Shown: piece by piece, positions 45,748 through 59,571 of the stretch | Numbering within the stretch: position 1 is the first letter of the stretch | How the letters are laid out: every line of letters begins with the position of its first letter | Source: Adiantum capillus-veneris | Lineage: Eukaryota; Streptophyta; Polypodiopsida; Polypodiales; Pteridaceae | Direction of reading: 5' to 3' | DNA length: 64,000 nucleotides | NCBI GenBank assembly: GCA_014529385.2 | Contig: CM043963.1 | Coordinates: 77,365,412 to 77,429,411 of the forward strand | The notes under the pieces: model-generated | The model's input: only the letters and a program-made list of their open reading frames with translations | What the model was told of the DNA's origin: nothing | Databases searched by the model: none | Translations under genes and position numbers: made by a program

Positions 45748-47575
45748 TTATACATTAAATGTTAAACGTATTATACGCGTTTAATGATCGTATCATATGT
45801 TTGATCAAATAAAATAGTCGTATTATTTCTTTGCACTTTGATTTCTTCGATCAAAGAAATCTTCAATCGAAGTGCAAAGCTACATATGCAACCATTGGTG
45901 CCCCCAAGCAACATTTCACACAATCAATTATCAATCAATTTGTTTGAAAAAAGTAATCCTCTTCTCCAAAAAAAACGAGAAGATTTAAAAAAATAAAAAA
46001 GTAAAGATTCTAGTTGTTTATTAAATTTTATTTTAATGATCTATATAAATTTCAATTATTATAATTTTGAGTAGAGCTTGTTTTTGTTTTTAATTTTCAA
46101 ATTGAATATTTTTGAATTATTCTAAAAATTACAACTGCGCTCTTTCTGTGTTGGAGTTTCTCACACTTAAAGAGGAAAAAATTAGGTTTTGAAACCGTCT
46201 ATCATTGTGTAGGAGTATATACTCACACTTGAAGATGGGTATGTATCATAAATAGTGATTATTTTACCTTTGTGCTAGAGTAAAAGTGTATACTCACACT
46301 GTAGATAATCAGTAGTTTCACTTAGATTAAGATTTTACTCCCAAAATTTATAGGCTTAGAGTTTTTTCTTGAGAGATCAAGAACTTTACTTGAATATGGA
46401 CTTGCACAGGATATAAATTAATGTTTATGATTTGTACTTTCTCAGATCTAGGTTGTAGTGTTACCTTGTGTTTAAGATTTCGTGTTATTACGTTATATAT
46501 TCCATACATGTAAATATGTTTTAATCATTCATTTTTGTTGTGTTTGAATTTATCTCACACTTCAAAATGAGCACAAGAGTGGTCACTACTATTTAAATAA
46601 TTGAAATATTGAACAATCAATCTGATCACTGTTGAAGTGTGAGAAGAAAGTCTCTAACACAACACAATAGTCAAACCATTAATCATCACATCTAGAAAAA
46701 GCTACCTATCATAGTTACAAATAACACGTAGAGAGTATATCTTTGCTCACCTATTGACATTAGCAGACATTGATGAAAAGAGAAGCAAAGATTCAACTTA
46801 GTACTCACTATCTATTATTATTGCTTAGATTTGTTGGATACGTTAAACAAAGCATAAACAATATAGTGCAAAAAAATATTAACATTGAAACATTTGTAGA
46901 TGAAGAGAAAGTTAACTCTTCATTCTTCAAATGTGCCAATGTGTATACTTTATTTATACTATAGTTTAGCTTTGTCTTTAGCGTGTAAAGAAAACTATAC
47001 CGAATAGCAATACTCTAGCTATGTTTTTGTATTTTGTCAACTTCTAAAGTGTGGATATTCTCATACAAAACATGAAGTGACAAACTCCTACCCTATCACT
47101 GAAGTGTGAGGAAGTAACCTCTACACATCTTGAGTGGGAATCTACACTCCCTATGAGCTCTAGAGTGTGACCAATAGGTCTACACAACCACGAGACAAGG
47201 CGCTAGTGTCTATCAATTCTAGGAGTGTGACTATGTCGACACAACCTCAGGATAGTCCTACATGCTACAAACTAATTCTGTGTGCAAGAAAAACCTCTAG
47301 CACAACACAAATTAGCAAAGAAAAAACGTTCAAACCATTACTGCAAGAAATATTTTACCTGCTCTTTGTCTTTGGTCACTATCCAAGCAAAGAATATTGT
47401 GCGCTCTTTCGATCAAAAGCATGTATATATTACACGGTCTTTGATCAAAGATTCCTTCGATTGAAGATTTCCTTGATCGAAGATTTTTTTCAATTATATG
47501 TTTTACACGATATTATTTGGAAAACAATGTATAATCCAAATAATACGTATACTTTTCATTATACGACCGAATAAA
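45748..47575. mobile_element. 1.83 kb AT-rich DNA element inserted in the LINE
   Basis: The tetranucleotide TGCA flanks both sides (45744-45747, 47576-47579), and joining the flanks restores LINE wording. Subterminal motifs are inverted between the halves: GTGTTGGAGTTTCTCACACT and similar on the left, AGTGTGAGGAAGTAACCTCT on the right, several copies each. No transposase seen, so it is non-autonomous. Terminal repeats are weak and the superfamily is not assigned. Confidence 0.55.
45831..45882. repeat. nested hairpin near the left end of the DNA element
   Basis: CTTTGCACTT pairs with AAGTGCAAAG, and inside it GATTTCTT pairs with AAGAAATC around CGATCA. Related CGATCAAAG words recur at the right end (47418-47480). 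Confidence 0.7.
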
Positions 47576-48622
47576 TGCAACCCAAGAAAAGGGAGAGGAG
47601 GTCTTCACTAGACGTTCTGCATTGTGAGCATCTATCCGGACCAATTTCCCTTATGAAAATTTTCACCTCAGTAGGCATGTCTCTTCATAATACCTTACAT
47701 AAGAAAACCTTCACTCCATGTGGCCATTATGGCCGCTAGATGCTCAACAAGGTTGTCTCCCATCGACCAATGTTTACCCCACTGCTTGTTCAGTGGGGAG
47801 AACCAATCCTTTGAAGCCATAATGGAGAGGTATATTTCCTTAGTTTACGATTTCATGAAGTGTTTGTTCTTGGGACACTACCATGCTTTCCACTTGAACT
47901 TGGATTCACAATTCTGCAGACACCATACATTGAGCCGTTCTAGGGCTCTGCTAACCAGTAATCTTTCAGTCCCACTGAGGTTAAACTAGATGGCTAGTTG
48001 GTTCATTCCTTTCCAACCACTACTGTTGTAATCCCAAAGTTGGCTTATACATCTAATGCCTTTGTTATTAATCTTTCCGACTACTTCCCTCCAAAAATGG
48101 GTCAAAGGATGCTTCCAGCCTTAGAGAGCCAAGGGGACCAGTGAGTTATAGAATTGTGAAAATACCTTGATAGCTATCCCCATTCCAAGGACTTCATTGC
48201 TCTGTTGCATTTTTTATTAATTATCGTACCCCCAAGTTTCAAGATGGCCCATTGAGGAGCAAGCAACTTGTCGTGCACCTCGATGAGCCCTTTCCAGTGG
48301 TCGCCTTGCAAGCACAGTCTAGAGTTTTCCATTAAAACCTTAGCCATAATAGCCCAAGCCTGGTCTTTTTTTGCAAGTGCTACCACAAACTTGGCACATT
48401 TGGCCTCTGCATGATGCTAGGGTTCATAATCTCGAGACCACCTTGCTGTATAGGTCTTGCAATTGTCTCCTATTTAGCCCATTGCCAGGGGGTCGAGTCT
48501 TTAGTGTTGTTCTTCAATATAAATTTCTTCATTGGTTTCAAAAATTCTTTCCAGTTTCATTTGGATAGCTTAAGCAACGGACCATTAAAGGCTAAATAAG
48601 GGAGCATAAATGAATTAATTAT

Positions 48623-50286
48623 TGATGCATGCTTTTCACGACCCCCCCAGAAGTTGTCGCTTGTACATAGCCAAGAGAAAAAAAAAAAAAGAGAAAAAAT
48701 TAAAAAAATTCATCTTGCATTTTGAAGGCTTCCAACTCCATGCGTGATGCTAGTGCGGACAGAAAATTATAGCTAGTTGACATGATACGCTTGGGGGATG
48801 CTGCCTAATCATGACTTGGTTTTTTTTGCATGCATGAGATTCACATGGGAATGAGTTCCATACATTGGTGAACTCCATTTGTAAAGGGAATGGGAGTTAA
48901 TTTTACTTAGGGAAAGAGTGAAGTTTGGAAGGTCAAGTGGCAGGATCCACCATTCCAGGATTTTCTATTCAGAAATTTCCTTGTGTACAGATAAGATGCT
49001 TGGTGACATCATGGGTCCTTGAGGTATCCTGATGTGTCAAGATCATGTGGTGCATAATGGAAGACTCCAAAGCAAGGTGCATGTGATGTGGGCCACCTTC
49101 CCCTTTGGCTCATAAGGAAAACAAGAAAAACAAGCCTTTTTAATCATTTTTTCCAATAGTTTTCTAAAAGTATGGATCCCATATCATAAGTAGACCCCCT
49201 AGGACCCCCTCCATGCCCTTACCTTCCACCTACTCTCAAATTTTGGATGGAAACCTTTGGGACCCATATTGGAGCCATTTTGGTGGAAAAACACCTATTT
49301 TGGGCCTTTTTTCCTATCACCTAGTCTTCACTTATCTTGCCCTATTCATGTTCTTTCTCACACACACTTAGTTTTTCACAAAACTACCTTCACTCTTCAT
49401 TCCTAATCAGACTTCCCAAGCTTCCATGGCTGCACTTCATCACCTTCCCCTTTCTTGTAAGGATGTGCACTAGTTAACTACACACATGCACTAGTTAACT
49501 ACACACACAATCACACAAGTATGGATTCAATATGAATTCCTATCTTTCATCACAAATCCCACTTCACCCCACTCAAATCAACCATAAAAAAAAGAAAATC
49601 CATCTCTTCACCTCCCACTCTCACTTATTCTCATATATATACATCTACCTCTTTACTATGCCTCATTGATCACTTCCCTCTACCAACAACGGTGAGATGA
49701 GAACTCAATATATTCAAAGGATCAAGTGTAATTTTTTTTTTTTGCAAGTGGATGATGAAGAAGCACCACTACAAGTGGAAAGGAGAAGCATCTACAAGGA
49801 CAAGGTGGTGGCTCCCAAGGCATCTCAGTTCCCCCCCCCCCCCCTCGGTTTAGCCTTGTAAATTGTAATTATCCCTAAATATAATCATGCAAGAAAAACT
49901 ATATAAAGAACCCCAATCTCAGCCAAAGGGGGCTCTCCAAATTGTATATTTCCTTCACTAAGTACTTGAGTGCAGCACTAGGACACCACTAGTGTATTGG
50001 GAGGCGGAGTTTTATGTATATCTTGTCATTAGCAAGTTATATTTGTGTGTGAGCTTTGCTACTTGCAACCTTACCTTTGATGGAGTTGTGATGCTTACCC
50101 TTATTCCACTCCACATTGAAGTTTTCATAATGTTTAGTCTCTTTGCTTGTGAGTATGTGTGTAGAGTATGAGTGAATATATCGCAGATTGCGGAGGTTTG
50201 AGACTATATTGAAGCATTGCATTGTATTGATCCTTCTTCCCTTCATTCTCTCCACTCTCCAACACATTTCCATTACCTTCTCTTTT

Positions 50287-50335
<49 letters not shown>

Positions 50336-50380
50336 TCAATCACATACGCACACAATTTCCCTTGCCATTGCAGCCATTTG
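48623..50380 (+). repeat. 5' LTR and leader of the Gypsy element (right border uncertain)
   Basis: Begins TGATGCATGC. A TATA box (CTATATAAAG) lies near 49899-49908, so U3 is about 1.28 kb. A (CT)n tract is at 50292-50331. The end cannot be fixed because the 3' LTR is cut after 327 bp and no clear primer-binding site was identified. Confidence 0.6.
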
Positions 50381-50753
50381 ATAGAGTTGGTCAAGAGAGG
50401 TCTTGAATAGGCACCCCTTCAAGCCTCCCACAACACAATAGTGCTTTCCTCATACCATCATCCTTCCATTTGTATTTCTTTCACGTGCGCATTCTCACTT
50501 GGGTGTTAGAAGTTAACCTGATGAGGCTGCAACATCAGTGCATATCCCAATGCCTTTGTGCATGTGTACTATGTGTTGATTCTCACTTTGCATCCTAGCC
50601 GCAATTTTAGCTAGGTGGTGCCCCAAAGATTTTTTTGCCCTCCCTTGATGAGGTCCATGTGCATCGTCTTGGTGTAGAGGCCACCAAGTTTTTTTTGCAC
50701 GCCTCATTAAATGGTGCCTCCACGGAGGAAGGTTTGCTAAGCCTTTAGTTTCC

Positions 50754-52358
50754 TTGAAAATGAGTGAAGAAACCTCCACAACCACACTCGAGGTAGAGGT
50801 TTTCTACGTCGATAAGTCTGTTGGGGCCATCAGTGCCCGAGGAATCAAAGATATTGTACCAATAGTAGAGGTTGAGATCAAGGACCAACAACTTTCTAAT
50901 GCTTATGTGGATGGAGGAGCAAAAATTTGTGTAATGAGAGAAATTTGTGTAATGACAGAAAAGCTTATGCACAGACTTGGGTTAGAAGTGAATGAGAACA
51001 CTTCCTTGCAAGCAAAGATGGAAAACAATGTTCGTGCTGCATGTGTAGGCAAGGTAAATGGAGTAAGGGTGTCGGTTTTTGGGGTGAGTGTGTCAATAGA
51101 TGCATATGTGATCTCTACCAAGGGGGAGGGCTACCCGTTAATCCTTGGAAGGCCTTGGCTCATGGCAATGAAGGCTAGGCAAGACTGGGAAATTGGAGCA
51201 TTGGAGTTGCGGCTAAAAAGCAAGTCTGGTGGGAAGCAGCAAAAGATTGTTTATGACATGAAGTTAGGTAGGCAACAGAATCTAGAGCTAGAGTCTTCTG
51301 CGGATGAGGGGAGTACGAGTGATTACTCTTCATCTGATGAGCAGACATCCAAGGATGAGGTAAGCTCTCTAGAGGTGATGGGTATACTGCTGCAAGATCC
51401 AGAAGAGGAGAAGAGCCAAGACATCCAAGGTGAAATAGATGAAAAAGGACTAGAGACCATGCTAGCCAAGGACTTGACTCAAGAGGAAAGGGAGTCTTAT
51501 GTACAGGTCTTAAAGAAACATGTTGGCCTTTTCATCACAGATTATGAGCACATCAAACAGGTCACGATGACACAACATCGCATTCAGCTTAAGGAAGGTA
51601 GTAGACCAATCATGCAGAAACTAAGGAGGCTTGGAGTGGTCCAGCAAGACGCACTGCTAAAGGAGGTAAAGAGGCTGCTTAAAGCAGGGTTCATTTATCC
51701 TGTAGAGGATTCAGAATGCGTATCCCCAGTGGTGATAACTCCGAAAGAAAATGGTAAGTGGAGAGTGTGTGTAGATTACAAGCCACTAAGGGATCATTTT
51801 CCTCTCCCTTTTCAAGATGAGATCTTGAATGAAGTGGCAGGTCATGAGAGGTATACTGTGTGTGATGGGTATTCACGGTATTTTCAGATAAGGATTGCAG
51901 ATGAAGATCAACGGTTGACAACTTTTATTACACCATGGGGATGTTTTGCATATAGGGTTATGCCATTTGGCCCAACTAATGCCCCAGCTACCTTCCAACG
52001 GTTCATGAATTTGGTTTTTCAGCCCTATTTTGGTAAGTCTATCAGAGTCTTCATTGATGACTTTTGCATCTATAGCTCTAGAGCATTACACTTGAGAAAG
52101 ATAGATGAAGAGTTTACACGACTAGCTCAATTGGGAGGGCAACTCAACAAGGATAACTGCCACATTGGGGAATCCAAGGTAACTCTTTTGGGTCATGTAG
52201 TGTCTGAGAAAGGGATAGAAGCTGATCCCGAGAAAGTGAAGTCACTCCTTGCTCTACCTTCACCTTCAAACATGAAACAATTGGTATCATTTTTGCAAAA
52301 GGTACACTATTTGAGTCGCTTCATTCATCTCCTTTCACAGGCAATCTATTCACTGTAG
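50754..52358 (+). pseudogene. Gypsy protease and reverse transcriptase
   Basis: A 534-aa frame. The retroviral-type protease site is NAYVDGGAKICVM, followed by GYPLILGRPWL. An 18 bp tandem duplication repeats ICVMRE/ICVMTE just after it. RT wording: VVITPKENGKWRVCVDYKPL, DHFPLPFQDEILNEVAG, GYSRYFQIRIADEDQ, TTFITPWGCFAYRVMPFG, NAPATFQRFMN and the catalytic VFIDDFCIYS. A few residues expected between YKPL and DHFP (usually ...NxxTxKDHFPLP) are missing. It ends in a stop at 52356 in the connection region. The gag expected upstream is absent. Confidence 0.85.
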
Positions 52359-52379
52359 CAACTCACAAGGCAAGCCACC

Positions 52380-53360
52380 TTGGCATGGGATGGGAATAGT
52401 GAGAGGTGTTTTGAGGAGGTTAAGAAAATTCTGGGATCTTTACCTACTGTCTTGAAATCTTGTTGGGAGGAGACCTTCTATGTCAAACCTAGCCTTGGCT
52501 ACGAGAAATTGGGGGCAATTTTGATGCAAAAGGACCCAAAGACACTCTTGATGAGACCTGTCTATTTTGTAAGTAGAGTTATGACTGTAGCGGAGAAGGG
52601 CTTCACCTCTACAAAACAGTTGGTCTTGGCATTTAAGTTTGCGATGGAAAAGTTTATGGATTACTTGTTAACAAAAAGGTTTGTTGTGCTTACCACTGAG
52701 GATGTTTTCCCGTATGCTTTGCAACACATGGAACTATCCCCAAGGATAGCAAAATGGGTGGTGCAGTTTTACAGGAGTTTGATTACACACTACAAGTGGA
52801 GAGAACTACTAGGGCATGCCTAACAGATGTGCTAACACAATGATGCTATGAAAGACCAGAAAAGTGCAGCCTAGCAAGACTTTCCCCTTAGCCGAGCCTG
52901 AGCTTCTTTTGGAGGCTCACAGTTTATACTTTGATGGTGCCTACAAACGGGTAAAAGACAGAGCGTCAGCAGGAATTGTTGTGTTAAATCCTTTGGGAGA
53001 AAAGTTTTTTTGCAAAGGGTTCTAGCTGGAAGAGGCTCACTCTAATAATGAGGCAGAATATTAGGCTCTCATCTTGGGGTTACAATGGTGTCTCTCCAAT
53101 GGCATAACTAGGTTAAATGTTTTTGGTGATTCCATGTTGATAGTGAAACAAATGATAGGGGTGTGGGCTTGTAAAGTGAAAAACTAGCTACCAAAATGAG
53201 GGAGGCCAAATCTCTAATGAGGAAGTTTGAGAGTGCACAAATCCACTTTGTGTCAAGGGAGAAGAACAAAGAAGCAGATGCGTTGGCTACAGAAGAGTTG
53301 CAAAATGTCATGGTGAGGGCTGTCACTGTAAAGGTCCCACTATTTCAAGGCAAAGAATAA
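52380..53360 (+). pseudogene. Gypsy RNase H plus second RNase H-like domain
   Basis: 52380-52823 gives the standard RNase H after RT (CFEEVKKILGSLPTVL, GAILMQKD, RPVYFVSRVM, AEKGFTSTKQLVLAFKFAME). 52900-53360, with a few stops, reads a second, archaeal-type RNase H: LYFDGAYKRVKDRASAGIVV, NNEAEY, ALILGLQWCLSNGITRLNVF, GDSMLIVKQM and SREKNKEADALA. Two RNase H domains in a row are the hallmark of Tat elements. Confidence 0.8.
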
Positions 53361-53381
53361 CTAGAGGACAATCTCTATCTC

Positions 53382-54708
53382 TTGGAGCACTGCAAGGCTC
53401 CTAAGCACATGAGTTGCAATGAACGGAGATGGCTAGCTAGGAAGGCTACCAGGTACTACATAGTGAATAAAGATTTGTACTGTAGAGGAAAGGATGCATT
53501 GTTTAGAAAAGTGCCTTCTACCAAAGAGATCAAGGGTATTCTAAGTAGTTGTCATGAGGGAGTGTGTGGTGGGAATTTTGCTCAAGAAATCACTAGTAGG
53601 AAGATTCTCCAAGCTGGTTTTGTTTGGCCAAGTCTACACCGAGATGTGCAACATTGGTGCCGCACTTGTGACGTCTGTCAAAAGACTGGCCCTAGGAGGT
53701 TAGCCTATGAGAAGCAGAGTCCTATCTCAGTTTATGGCCCATTTGAAAAATGGGGTATTGATGCAATCACACCATTACCATGCACGCAGTCCGGAAAGGA
53801 GTATGTCCTCATGGGGGTAGACTACATGACTAGATGGGCAAAGGCACGCTCTACTAGGAGGATCACTGCCAAAGATGTGGGTGACTTCATCTTTGAGTGC
53901 ATTTGTTGTAGGTTTGGTACGCCTTTGGAGATCCTATTTGATAGAGTACCTGGGTTTCGAGCAGATCTAGTAGGGGAATTAATGGAAAAATTGAAGATAA
54001 AGCGTAGGCAATCTACTCCTTATTATCCTCAATGTAATGGGCTAGTTGAGAAGGTGAATGGCCTTATTTGTAAAATTATCACTAAGCAAGTGCATATGCA
54101 CCCAAAGGCCTGGGACAAACACTTAGATGCAGCACTCTGGGCTTACAGGACATCTTTCAAGACCTCTTTGGGGTACACCCCTTTTCACCTAGTGTATGGG
54201 CAAGAGGCTCTTCTATCCATAGAGGTAGAGTTGGCAAGTCTACGAGTTTTAAAATCCTACCATGAGAATGATCAAAAGAAGAAGGTGGAGCAACGAATCA
54301 TCGACTTGGAGCGGTTAGAACTAGATAGAGAATCGGCAATTCAACATTATGCTACACAGGTAGAGAAGCGACGAAAAAAGTTCAATAGCCATAAAGAAAG
54401 GTATCAAAGAGGGATCTCTTGTGCTGCGGTATGACAACCGATTCGACCATAGGAAGAATGGTAAGTTTTTGTTGAAATGGGACGAGCCTTTTGTGGTAGT
54501 GCAAAAGTTCCTAAATGGAAGTTATAGGCTAGGAGATCTGGATGGAAAGTTGCATCAAACCCCAGTAAATGGATGGTGGCTTAAACCATACAATTGCAGA
54601 TTGGTTGAGGAGTGTGCTGAAACTTTCTATGCATTGCTGATAACCTTTCAGATTGGGACACAGGCTAGAGACATGAATGTCTCCAGCCATCAAGGGAGGG
54701 CTATATGA
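53382..54708 (+). pseudogene. Gypsy integrase
   Basis: The 350-aa frame (53382-54434) has the zinc-binding HHCC (HEGVCGG...H...WCRTCDVCQKTG). It also has the core WGIDAITPLP, VDYMTRWAKAR, FGTPLEILFDRVPGFRADL and STPYYPQCNGLVEKVNG, with Glu in place. The usual SDxGxxF around the second Asp is changed to FDRVPGF. The C-terminal part (AALWAYRTSFKTSLGYTPFHL, VYGQEAL) is typical. It then shifts frame near 54425 and continues in 54421-54708 (KWDEPFVVVQKFLNGSYRL). It would insert element DNA; probably inactive here. Confidence 0.85.
54691..54700 (+). promoter_or_regulatory. polypurine tract of the Gypsy element
   Basis: CAAGGGAGGG just 5 nt before the 3' LTR start TGATGCATGC, the expected plus-strand primer position. 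Confidence 0.75.
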
Positions 54709-55032
54709 TGCATGCTTTTCACGACCCCCCCAGAAGTTGTCACTTGTACATAGACAAGAGGAAAAAAAACAAAAAAAATAAAAAGAGAAAAAATCAAAAA
54801 AATTCATCTTGCATTTTGAAGGCTTCCAGCTCCATGCGTGATGCTAGTGCGGACAAAAAACTATAGCTAGTTGACAGGATACGCTTGGGGGATGCTGCCT
54901 AATCATGACTCGATTTTTTTTGCATGCATGAGCTTCACATGGGAATGAGTTCCATACATTGGTGAACTCCATTTGTAAAGGGAATGGGAGTTAATTTTAC
55001 TTAGGGAAAGAGTGAAGTTTGGAAGGTCAAGT
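54706..55032 (+). repeat. 3' LTR of the Gypsy element, truncated
   Basis: Matches 48623-48938 closely up to GGAAGGTCAAGT. The next bases switch from GGCAGGATCC (5' LTR) to TGTCAGGACA (start of a new element). Confidence 0.9.
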
Positions 55033-55188
55033 TGTCAGGACAAGGGTAGGACCAGTCACGGCCAAGGGCCGAGAAGGACATGCAGTCAAGGGGGTCCCTA
55101 TATTTAGCAGGCCAAGGGCCTATATAGGGCATGGTTGGGTGGAGATTAGCATGTTCCAGTCCCCTTGCCCTTTCACTGGTATCAGAGC
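55033..55188 (+). mobile_element. 5' LTR and primer-binding site of a third small LTR element
   Basis: 143 bp from TGTCAGGACAAGGG (55033) to CCCTTTCA (55175), with CCTATATAGGGC as promoter core near 55120. TGGTATCAGAGC (55177-55188), the initiator-tRNA complement, follows after one base. The element entered the Gypsy 3' LTR. Its second LTR was not found up to 64000. Confidence 0.75.
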
Positions 55189-55258
55189 AAGGTGGAGAGG
55201 AGGAAGGAGGGTGGAGCCATGGCAGGGAAGATGTCATGGTTTTCTTCTCAAGGCATGG

Positions 55259-57833
<2,575 letters not shown>

Positions 57834-57960
57834 GGGAGAGATCGGTGATAGTGTCCATTGTGTGTGTGTCATGGGGAGATGTATAAAGATAGATACACAC
57901 ACATGCGTAGATGGTAAGAGCAAGCAAGACCTGTTGGTAGGCAGGTTGTGTGAGCTAGTA

Positions 57961-58090
57961 GGATGAGTGGACAAAGGAAAAGTCGTCTTGCCATCTGAAG
58001 GATGCATTCAAGGTAGGCGGGTTCCGGTGGATGAGTGGACAAAGGAAAAGTCGTCCTGCCATCTGAAGGATGCCTTTGAATGCACATAAG
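57961..58090. repeat. 68 bp tandem duplication
   Basis: GGATGAGTGGACAAAGGAAA starts at 57961 and 58029; both are followed by AGTCGTC(T/C)TGCCATCTG. Confidence 0.9.
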
Positions 58091-58239
58091 ATAAGGTGTC
58101 AACATGTGTAAATCAAGGTAGTGTCCATTCATTGTGGCTCATGAGGTGGAGCTTCTTTAGTTTGAGGCACGACTTTGACGTTCACTAGCATAACCATTCT
58201 TGAAGTCTATCCATTTCTACCCTTTGAAAATGCTCATTT

Positions 58240-58243
<4 letters not shown>

Positions 58244-58327
<84 letters not shown>

Positions 58328-58362
58328 CATATATATATATATCTATATACATGCATACATAC

Positions 58363-58435
<73 letters not shown>
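58244..58435. repeat. palindromic TA/GTAT microsatellite
   Basis: (AT)n, then five GTAT units, a short centre, five complementary ATAC units and (AT)n again: one large ~190 bp inverted repeat able to form a cruciform. Confidence 0.95.
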
Positions 58436-58439
<4 letters not shown>

Positions 58440-58451
58440 TAGTACTGTACA

Positions 58452-58490
58452 GATAGCACAAGCGACTTTTTAGAAAAAGTACAAGGCCCA
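58452..58490. repeat. left copy of a ~40 bp direct repeat around the second RT element
   Basis: GATAGCACAAGCGACT, T/C, then TTAGAAAAAGTACAAGG recurs at 62847-62885, on the other side of the minus-strand RT element. Confidence 0.8.
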
Positions 58491-58920
58491 ATGAATGCGC
58501 ACCCTATCATGCCATAAGTGGTATTACAATAAATCTGGCCACATTTTTACTGAAGATAGCCTTTCTCCCCCCAAATAGGGTATCACACCCAAGCCGACCA
58601 CTGAAAGAGAAGAGGAAAAAGTAGTGCCAAGCAGAAAACCATTTTTGTTAAATCTTTCCCACAAGTACTCTTTCTACTATATTGATTGAGTGGGCTCTCA
58701 GTATTCCCCAAGGTTATTTTTGTTCGGGGATGTTTGAACCTAAGTTAGTTAGTTTAGAGAACTTCACCTTTTGAGGGAGGCAATAGGCGATAAGTCCAGT
58801 TAGAAAACTCCCCTAGTTGAGGAAAAAAATAGAGGTGGAGTGAAAAGTATATGTAAGTAAATGTATGTATATATGTATATATATATATGCCTGCCCAAAG
58901 TCATAGGATTCATCCTCTAC

Positions 58921-58957
58921 GAGACAGTAGGCTCAAAGAGAATGAGCCTACTGCCTC
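58921..58957 (-). terminator. 3' hairpin of the second RT element
   Basis: On the minus strand GAGGCAGTAGGCTCA pairs with TGAGCCTACTGTCTC (15 bp, one G-U), loop 7 nt. It is followed by ~30 nt and then a TATA microsatellite. Equivalent to 39795-39836. Confidence 0.7.
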
Positions 58958-59279
58958 ATCAGTGTGATGAGAATATCAATGTTTGCCTTTATTCTAGGCC
59001 AAAGTCTATTTTTCAGAAACTTACAAATGGTGTAAATGAGATCTTTTCTATATAACCCATTGGACCTAAACTTGGAAATAAGTTTTAGTATGTCTTGAAA
59101 AGCAATAAAGGTATTGCTTGAAGAATACATTATGAGATATACCATGCCCAAACATGTTTTAATAGAGTTATTATAAGGTCAATTACTTTTCCTTTTTACA
59201 AACTCTGTAGACGTAAGCATCAGTTTGTCTCTCTTCCAAGAATATTTAGTAGTGAATTTTCCCGTCTATGGCGGTATCA

Positions 59280-59567
59280 GGGTGAAAGCATGTTAACCTG
59301 TCGCGCTTTTTGTGCTAGTTAGCAGTTTCAAGTTAGCACATCTTCAAAAAGTTGGGCGTCCGGTACATTTTTTACAAATAATATCAAAATTTGTCGGAGG
59401 TTGTACATTTGGATTCCTTGTTTCAAGTGATTTCTATTGATATATCATATGTCATAGATCTTGGAGATGTAGCTCAAGTTACTGTACTAGTTAGCATATG
59501 TCAAAATTGTGCTAGTTAGCATTGTCCGAGACATGAAAAAGCATGACAAGTTAACATGATTTCACCC
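59280..59567. mobile_element. 288 bp MITE inside the RT gene of the second element
   Basis: Ends are inverted repeats GGGTGAAA(G/T)CATGTTAAC...TTTCACCC of about 28 bp. ATCA flanks both sides (59276-59279, 59568-59571). GTGCTAGTTAGCA occurs repeatedly inside. Removing it rejoins FLNLEITL to the following RT segment (GKFTTKYSWKRDKLML), confirming the insertion site. Confidence 0.85.
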
Positions 59568-59571
59568 ATCA

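Larger units (their letters stand above)
45555..48600 (-). pseudogene. LINE (non-LTR) RT C-terminal remnant, split by an insertion
   Basis: The minus-strand reading 48600-47580 gives degenerate wording of the LINE RT tail, for example AWAIMAKVLMENSRLCLQGD then HWKGLIEVHDKLL at 48330-48270. It is followed by a zinc-ribbon (zf-RVT) piece, CSQCRTSSEDLLSLFLGC, ending at 47580. After removal of the 45748-47575 insertion the sequence continues with FSRNACQSV-type wording expected after that zinc ribbon. Numerous stops and frameshifts. A LINE copies its RNA by target-primed reverse transcription; this one is dead. The plus-strand 140-aa frame at 45336-45758 is most likely its shadow. Confidence 0.55.
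48623..55032 (+). mobile_element. Ty3/Gypsy retrotransposon of Tat-like type, gag-less, 3' LTR truncated
   Basis: The first ~315 bp of the 5' LTR (48623-48938, TGATGCATGCTTTTCACGAC...) recurs as the 3' LTR start (54706-55032). The latter is preceded by a purine tract (CAAGGGAGGG, 54691-54700). Coding order is protease, RT, RNase H, a second RNase H-like domain and integrase; the second RNase H before integrase marks the Tat lineage. No gag is visible between the leader and protease. The 3' LTR is interrupted at 55033 by another LTR element. Several stops make it defective. Confidence 0.85.

Noticed and set aside
45336-45758. 140-aa plus-strand ORF near the LINE
   Set aside because: It overlaps the minus-strand LINE zinc-ribbon continuation and ends at the DNA-element junction; most likely an antisense shadow.
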